Of a stretch of 64,000 bases of DNA, positions 59,710 to 64,000 are shown in pieces. The position numbers were made by a program, and so were the translations under genes. Positions within the stretch are counted from its first letter, which is position 1, and the number at the start of each line of letters is the position of its first letter. The notes beneath the pieces were generated by a model. It was not told the origin of the DNA. It searched no databases and worked only from the letters and a program-made list of their open reading frames with translations. This DNA is from Rhabdornis inornatus. Its lineage: Eukaryota; Chordata; Aves; Passeriformes; Rhabdornithidae. The stretch covers positions 1,673,421 to 1,737,420 of the forward strand of contig VWZS01000240.1 of NCBI GenBank assembly GCA_013397075.1. Reading direction: 5' to 3'.

Positions 59710-59751
59710 GGCCTTTTAAGGGAGTTTCTGGCTCCTGGCCCATTCTTAACA

Positions 59752-59756
59752 GTTTG
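59752..59756 (+). repeat. Target-site duplication, right copy (GTTTG)
   Basis: GTTTG directly follows the ACA end of the LTR, an exact copy of 59023-59027. Confidence 0.85.
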
Positions 59757-60240
59757 GTTCTTCTTTGCCGGTGTTACAGGGACAGGATTTACCTCTCCCC
59801 TAGCATCAGCTCCTATTCCCCATTCCTCTGCCTTGGCACAGCTCTGGGAACAGGAGTGGAGCCAGCACTGCTGTAGGAGCAAGGGATGTGATTCAGAAGC
59901 ACAAACCCCATACACAAATACACTGAGTCTCCTGCTCCTTCAAGACGAGCATGTTTTCTTTTACGTGGTCTATCTCTCAGTTTCCTGTGTAAGCCCTTAA
60001 TTTCTTATGGAGAGTTGTAATGGCCTTTGCTCCTCTTGAAGAGAAATGGACACCCAATAGGTTAAAAGTAATGACATTATATAAAAATTAGCATAAAATA
60101 AATCTATTAACATCTCAAATTCAGGGTGTATTCAGTTCTGACTTCAACAGTGTCTGTACATTCAGATGCACTTAGAAAAACCCCCAATAAAATAAAAGTG
60201 AATAACAGATGTAGGCCACTTGGATATTTGTGGAAGGTGG
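59757..60240. other. Short intergenic stretch between the LTR and the CCAAT array
   Basis: No gene. The downstream part contains AATAAAATAAA at about 60185-60196, with no transcript obviously ending there. Confidence 0.6.
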
Positions 60241-60245
60241 AACCT

Positions 60246-60411
60246 CCAATCACTTGGCCAATCAGGGGCTGGGTTAGCCCCACCTTGTGTGTGATTGACG
60301 GACAGCTCTACCAATGAGAAGCTGAGTTAACCCCACCCTGTGTGTGATTGATGGGCAGCTCTACCAATGAGAGGCTGAGTTAACCCCACCCTGTGTGTGA
60401 TTGATGGGCAG
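60246..60411 (+). repeat. Three-copy 53-bp tandem array carrying CCAAT boxes
   Basis: Units starting at CCAAT (60258, 60311 and 60364) repeat every 53 bases: CCAATSAG..., GCTGRGTTARCCCCACC, TGTGTGTGATTGAYGG, CAGCTCTA. A further CCAAT sits at 60246. Copies 2 and 3 are almost identical; copy 1 is more diverged. Each unit has a CCAAT box and a GATTGA. The array leads directly into a GC box. Frames on the minus strand (60327-60581) merely follow the repeats. Confidence 0.93.
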
Positions 60412-60480
60412 GCTGGCATCTGGGGGCGGGGCTGTGTCAGCAGAGAGCGAGGCCGGGCCTGGCCCCAGCCCCCCATACAG
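60246..60480 (+). promoter_or_regulatory. Orphan promoter-like region: 4 CCAAT boxes followed by GC box
   Basis: CCAAT at 60246, 60258, 60311 and 60364 (NF-Y type) is followed at 60422-60432 by GGGGGCGGGGC (Sp1 type). A CpG-containing GC-rich stretch extends to about 60480. This order is that of a TATA-less promoter firing on the + strand, but CCAAT/GC modules work in either direction. No gene start is seen beside it. It may be the U3 of a further LTR, or the promoter of an unannotated non-coding RNA. Confidence 0.45.
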
Positions 60481-60599
60481 GCACTGGCTCGGGACACAAA
60501 CACAGGCAGTCTGTGACAGGGCTTGAGTGCCCAGTTTTGCAATGTTCCTAGAGACCACCCAAACCACAGTCTTCCTGGCATTATTTTCCCACTGTCAAT

Positions 60600-62560
60600 A
60601 TTTGATCACTTTATTTTACCCCTCTCCAAAAAGTATTGCTGCATAGAAGAAGTAATGATTTTCATCAATTATTGCCATGTCCTCTGAGGCTCCTGATATC
60701 AGGCACCTTTCTCATTTACATAATGATTTGCAGGATCTTTCCTGGTTATTATGGTTGATGGCTGACATTTGTTACGTGTAAAGTTCATCCCTTATCAGAT
60801 TTTAAACCCGCTGGCAAAGTGCTGTTACCTCCATAACTTAGTGAATGTCTTGGAAATACATTAAAATGCCAGGCACTAGGAGAGTTTCCCAGCTTATTTA
60901 GAAGTTGCCAGTCTAGAGAAATAGAAAGCCTTCTTGCAGTGTGTCACCCAAAGCTGGATTTATCACCAACTATGATTGCAAAATCTAATAATTTATCGCT
61001 TAAACACAGAACGGAAAAACCATAACAAATTTTAAAAACCTGAAAAAACTATACTTTCAAAAAATTCACTGAAGTTTGTGATCCTTTTGCTTATCTATTC
61101 TAGCTTCTTAGAAGCTCCTGATACCTTTCTCCAGGTTAATTTTTCTCCAAACTTTGGTAGACAAATCTTGGAAATTTCTCAACTTTGCAGATCTCCTGCA
61201 TTTTACTGTTAAAGATTACCACAGTTATTTCAAGCAGGTTCCCAAAAAAATGCTTCTTCCGTCCTTCATCTTCCTGTTCATCGGTATCTCATTTTCTGTG
61301 GTTGGTCCTGGGAAATCATATGGACATGCAGAGGCTTAAATAATGTAAAATAATTTCTTAGGTATCAAGCTATCTGTCTGCATAGGTCCCTGTCAGTGGA
61401 TTACTAGGTTTGGAACACAAAATCTCTGTTTTAGCTTGTCCCACAACCTTAAAGGTGGAATGGCAAAAGGTAGAGCTGTAGAGCAGTTCACATGTACGTT
61501 CAACACCACAGAAAACAAGAAATAAAACATGTAGATGATGAAGGCAGGTGAGATACTTGGTTTGGGATCTTCCCCCTCCTCTCCCTGTGTTAATGAAGGG
61601 ACACGGACACTTGTCTGTACTGGGTGTTACACACTCCCTGTGTTCCTCCTGCAGCCTAAGCACCCTGCAGCCACCCTCGCTGGCTCATGGATCCCTCTGC
61701 AGCAGCACCTCACAGCCCGTCCCAAGAAGGAATTCAAGCCGTGCTTTTGGTACAGGTCACTCTGTGGTCTGTGCCCTGCACAGACTCAACCTGGCATTAC
61801 TCCCAGTGGGAGATGGAGGAGCCAGAAGGAGCACAAACATTTCTGCATCTATGCCTGAAGGGCCAGAGGCTGCCCCTCTCCTTGAGCAGTCTTTCACATC
61901 CAAATGAGGTAAGTCCGTAATTCTTGGAAATCTGGTCTTTCACTGTTAGAAAGGCTGAAACGATTTATTGTTTGGCAGACAATTACAGTTTATGCAGATT
62001 GAAGGCTAGAAGGTGTTTCTGCTAGGATTTCACCATTATCTGACATTTTCCAATGTCTGTAGATTTGATGATGTGGTTGAGTTACATTAGCTTTGAAATT
62101 ATTGACCTGTTCATTACGAAGGTAGTAATTTACATCCCATGCTAATTCAGAGGCCAAGCTATCTCTCACTTTCAATTTCTTAAAAATATGGAAGCAAGCC
62201 AAAGCTCTCATATCTTACTAGTCCTAGACAGAGTTATTCCTGAAACTATCATGCACTTATTTTGGAGGCTAGAATCTCATTTTCCTTAAACAACTTTCCT
62301 ATTGAAAAGCCTAGGCGTAGTGTGCAACACTGCACAGTCAAACAATAGGATATAGATTCATCTGTATTAGGTATGGGAGGATAACGTGGGATTTTTTTTC
62401 TGAGCACCTGAACAGCTGATCTGTTTCTTTATTTTTATCTGTACGTCTCACTGCATAAAACTCCAGAATTACTATAATCATATCAAAATGTGTACATTCA
62501 GAATGTTGTGCACATTATCACTATCAAAGACAGTCTCCTATTCCTTTCAGTGTAAGGGTA
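60600..62560. other. Intergenic DNA, no gene seen
   Basis: AT-rich, with a somewhat GC-richer patch at 61600-61900 whose overlapping frames (107 and 119 codons) have no recognisable domain and contradict each other. Confidence 0.7.
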
Positions 62561-62561
62561 G

Positions 62562-62588
62562 CTTTTTTTTTTTTATTTTTTATTTTTT
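62562..62588 (-). repeat. T-rich run (poly-A-like on minus strand)
   Basis: T-runs broken by single A, reading on the minus strand as ACAAAAAATAAAAAATAAAA and further A. It lies downstream, in minus sense, of the GC-rich LTR-like element; it may be a simple repeat or an A-rich tail. Confidence 0.6.
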
Positions 62589-62626
62589 GTGGCGTAGCAG
62601 AGTGATGTGTTTTTTAGACTACTGTT

Positions 62627-63137
62627 TGTCGCGTGCCGGTGTGGGGAACAGCGATGAGTTCTTTTAATAATGGATGGTCGGGAATGAAATTAAACCAAAC
62701 GAGGCAAATTTTGTATCTCAGAACCGTTTATTGGTAACGAAAACGAGAAGAAAAGGGAGTTTCCCATAAGAAAGAGGGCTAGAAGAGGCGAAAAAGAAGG
62801 AATGAAAATGGAAAAGAACTGGGGGACACGGGAGACGAGCCAAAGGGAAAATGAGCGCGTGACCACCAGCGAGGCAGGGAAGTGCTGCCGGCGTCCGGGC
62901 GGGGTGCGCGCGCACGCTGGCTGCCTGGGCTGGGGCCGAGCGAGCCTGCGCAGCGCTCGGAGAGGAGCCGCTCCCGCGGCCGCGGCGCCGGACAGGCGGT
63001 GCTCGGAGCGGCGGTCCGGGACCCCGGGCAGAGTCGCGGCGGCCGGCTGGATCGGGGCGGCAGGGTGGGAAGTGGGCAGTTCGGGCAAGGACCGGAGGCG
63101 AAGTGGCAGGGCGGCGGTCAGGGACACCGGCAGGACA
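62627..63137 (-). mobile_element. GC/CpG-rich LTR-like element, minus strand
   Basis: About 510 bp differing sharply in composition from the AT-rich flanks. In + orientation it starts TGTCGCGTGCC and ends CGGCAGGACA, i.e. TGTC...GACA inverted ends. On the minus strand CCAATAAACGG gives an AATAAA at 62732-62727, about 100 bases from the end, matching U3-R-U5 order with a CpG-dense U3/R (62870-63130). Flanks show AGACT on both sides (62616-62620 and 63138-63142), but the left copy is 6 bases away from the TGTC end, so the target duplication is not flush. An alternative ACTGT pair (62621-62625 and 63140-63144) is also offset. Alternatives are a small CpG-island promoter or a retrocopy with the A-rich run as tail. 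The 145- and 155-codon minus frames and the plus frames are products of GC-richness. Confidence 0.55.
62727..62732 (-). terminator. Minus-strand poly(A) signal AATAAA
   Basis: The minus strand reads CCAATAAACGGTT, placed as expected for R/U5 of the LTR-like element. Confidence 0.55.
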
Positions 63138-63144
63138 AGACTGT

Positions 63145-64000
63145 AATATTTTCACATTACTGCAAGAAATCTCCCTAAATACCACAGCAATAGTAAGAGC
63201 AAAACCATTCTGTGGCAGACAAATAGATCAGATGTTGAGGTCAGGTATTGAAAGCCCACTGTTGTAAGCACTTTCCAGTTAATGAGACAGGAACTGCCCA
63301 GGTGACACAAAGGGGAGTGGAAATGAAAGTCATGAAGTCGTGCTCTACTGCCCTGTGATAGCCAACCAGCTGGATATAAATCGGCAGCTAACTGCATCCT
63401 CCAAAGAGTTACTTTAAAAAGATGTTTTTTCATACCATTACTGTAGCCGTCTGCAAATTAACTCTGTGAAGTGTACGCATGCTTCCAGCATATTCAGCCA
63501 TTTTTTTGATTATATTTCACCCAAAGGGAAGTACAATCTCTCTTTCGTTACTCAACCTGAAACTGCAGATACTAAGATTCAGACTGTTGCTGTAGCTACT
63601 ACGTAGTATTATTCCAGCACCAAATAGGGAATATGAAAATAAGATCAAAGAAGCACACTTTAAAATGTAAGAATACTCAGTTAACCCTGAAGAATTGCAA
63701 AAGGTGAATTTCCATAATGTTATGTAATTCTACAGGTTGTCAGTAGACCTAGCATCTAGTATTACTTACATAACTGCCTGGGAAGTAAATGTCTCTTTTC
63801 TAATTTTCTTGCAAAAATAAAATGAAGATCATTAGAAAATTCAAACTAAACCCTGACACTGATACCAATTTTAAAGTTTCTAACCACAATGAAATAAGCT
63901 GTGTTTTACCATGTAAGGCATAGAAGCAACATACAATGATTTGACATTTTAAAATAAATATTTTCAAAGAAAAATGCTAAAAATAGCTCTTTCTGTATTT
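63145..64000. other. Intergenic DNA to window end, no gene seen
   Basis: AT-rich sequence without recognisable elements; the 93-codon minus frame (63152-63433) has no recognisable domain. Confidence 0.7.

Larger units (their letters stand above)
59028..59751 (+). mobile_element. Solo LTR of an endogenous retrovirus (724 bp, intact ends)
   Basis: The element begins TGTGGAGAATAAATTC and ends CATTCTTAACA, so it has canonical TG...CA ends with TGT/ACA inverted termini. It is flanked by a flush 5-bp duplication GTTTG (59023-59027 and 59752-59756). Inside are three 74-bp direct repeats (59064-59285), typical of U3 enhancer repeats, a TATATA stretch near 59380 and AATAAA at 59704-59709 about 42 bases before the end. 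No retroviral coding sequence or second LTR is adjacent, so this is a solo LTR left by LTR-LTR recombination. Orientation + follows from the AATAAA. A 5-bp duplication fits ERVL-like or some other classes; I cannot name the family. The 155-codon frame at 59533-60000 runs across the LTR end into flank and is not a gene. Confidence 0.9.

Noticed and set aside
59533..60000. 155-codon plus-strand open frame and its minus-strand shadow
   Set aside because: It runs from inside the solo LTR across the LTR end and target duplication into flanking DNA, so it cannot be an ancestral gene.
60327..60581. 84-codon minus frame across the CCAAT array
   Set aside because: Its repeated C-terminal words (HTGWG, ITHRVGLTQPLIG) simply translate the 53-bp DNA repeat.
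62690..63185. 145- and 155-codon minus frames and 98-114-codon plus frames
   Set aside because: All frames on both strands are open because the DNA is CpG-rich; they look like Arg/Ala/Pro translation of GC-rich LTR-like sequence.
8041..64000. CRISPR arrays, bacterial operons, rRNA or tRNA genes
   Set aside because: No regularly spaced direct repeats of that type, no ribosomal or cloverleaf signatures noticed, and the window is clearly vertebrate nuclear DNA.

Overview
The window looks like nuclear DNA from a bird, possibly a songbird. It has a compact, repeat-poor vertebrate gene tail followed by a long AT-rich intergenic stretch. I see no mammalian Alu- or L1-like repeats, only a few possible CR1 scraps, and LTRs of endogenous-retrovirus type. 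Taxonomy is inferred from this general look and from the gene, not from a search.

1-8,040: the 3' part of one protein gene on the + strand, which I recognise as MBIP (MAP3K12-binding inhibitory protein 1, a subunit of the ATAC histone acetyltransferase complex). Five exons can be placed from splice sites and from a continuous reading frame that matches the conserved C-terminal half of MBIP: 110-175, 1824-1976, 4538-4635, 5938-5976 and 7094-7204 (stop TAA). The 5' exons lie outside the window. Three AATAAA signals follow within about 0.8 kb.

8,040-59,020: no credible protein-coding gene. Every open frame here is short, lacks recognisable domains or splice context, and is of a size expected by chance. 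The stretch is intergenic. In human the 3' side of MBIP faces a gene-poor interval toward BRMS1L, next to the NKX2-1/NKX2-8/PAX9 domain, so regulatory DNA is plausible (synteny by inference). What can be seen: three long hairpins (two perfect, at 8,776 and 45,446; one nearly perfect, at 41,572), single matches to CTCF, RFX X-box, steroid-receptor-type and Grainyhead-type sites, GT-rich low-complexity tracts including a 16-G run at 27.38 kb, AT-rich patches, and one unresolved base at 30,390.

59,020-63,150: a cluster of foreign or promoter-like DNA. It holds a complete solo LTR (59,028-59,751) with a flush 5-bp target duplication and three 74-bp repeats inside. Next comes a three-copy 53-bp CCAAT-box array leading into a GC box (60,246-60,432). 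Last is a very GC- and CpG-rich element with LTR-like ends and a minus-strand poly(A) signal (62,627-63,137). 63,150-64,000 is again unremarkable intergenic DNA.

I found no new multi-gene system. The most interesting items are the orphan CCAAT/GC-box array, the two LTRs, the hairpins, the RFX and CTCF motif candidates, and the tandem NAGNAG acceptor of the last MBIP exon.
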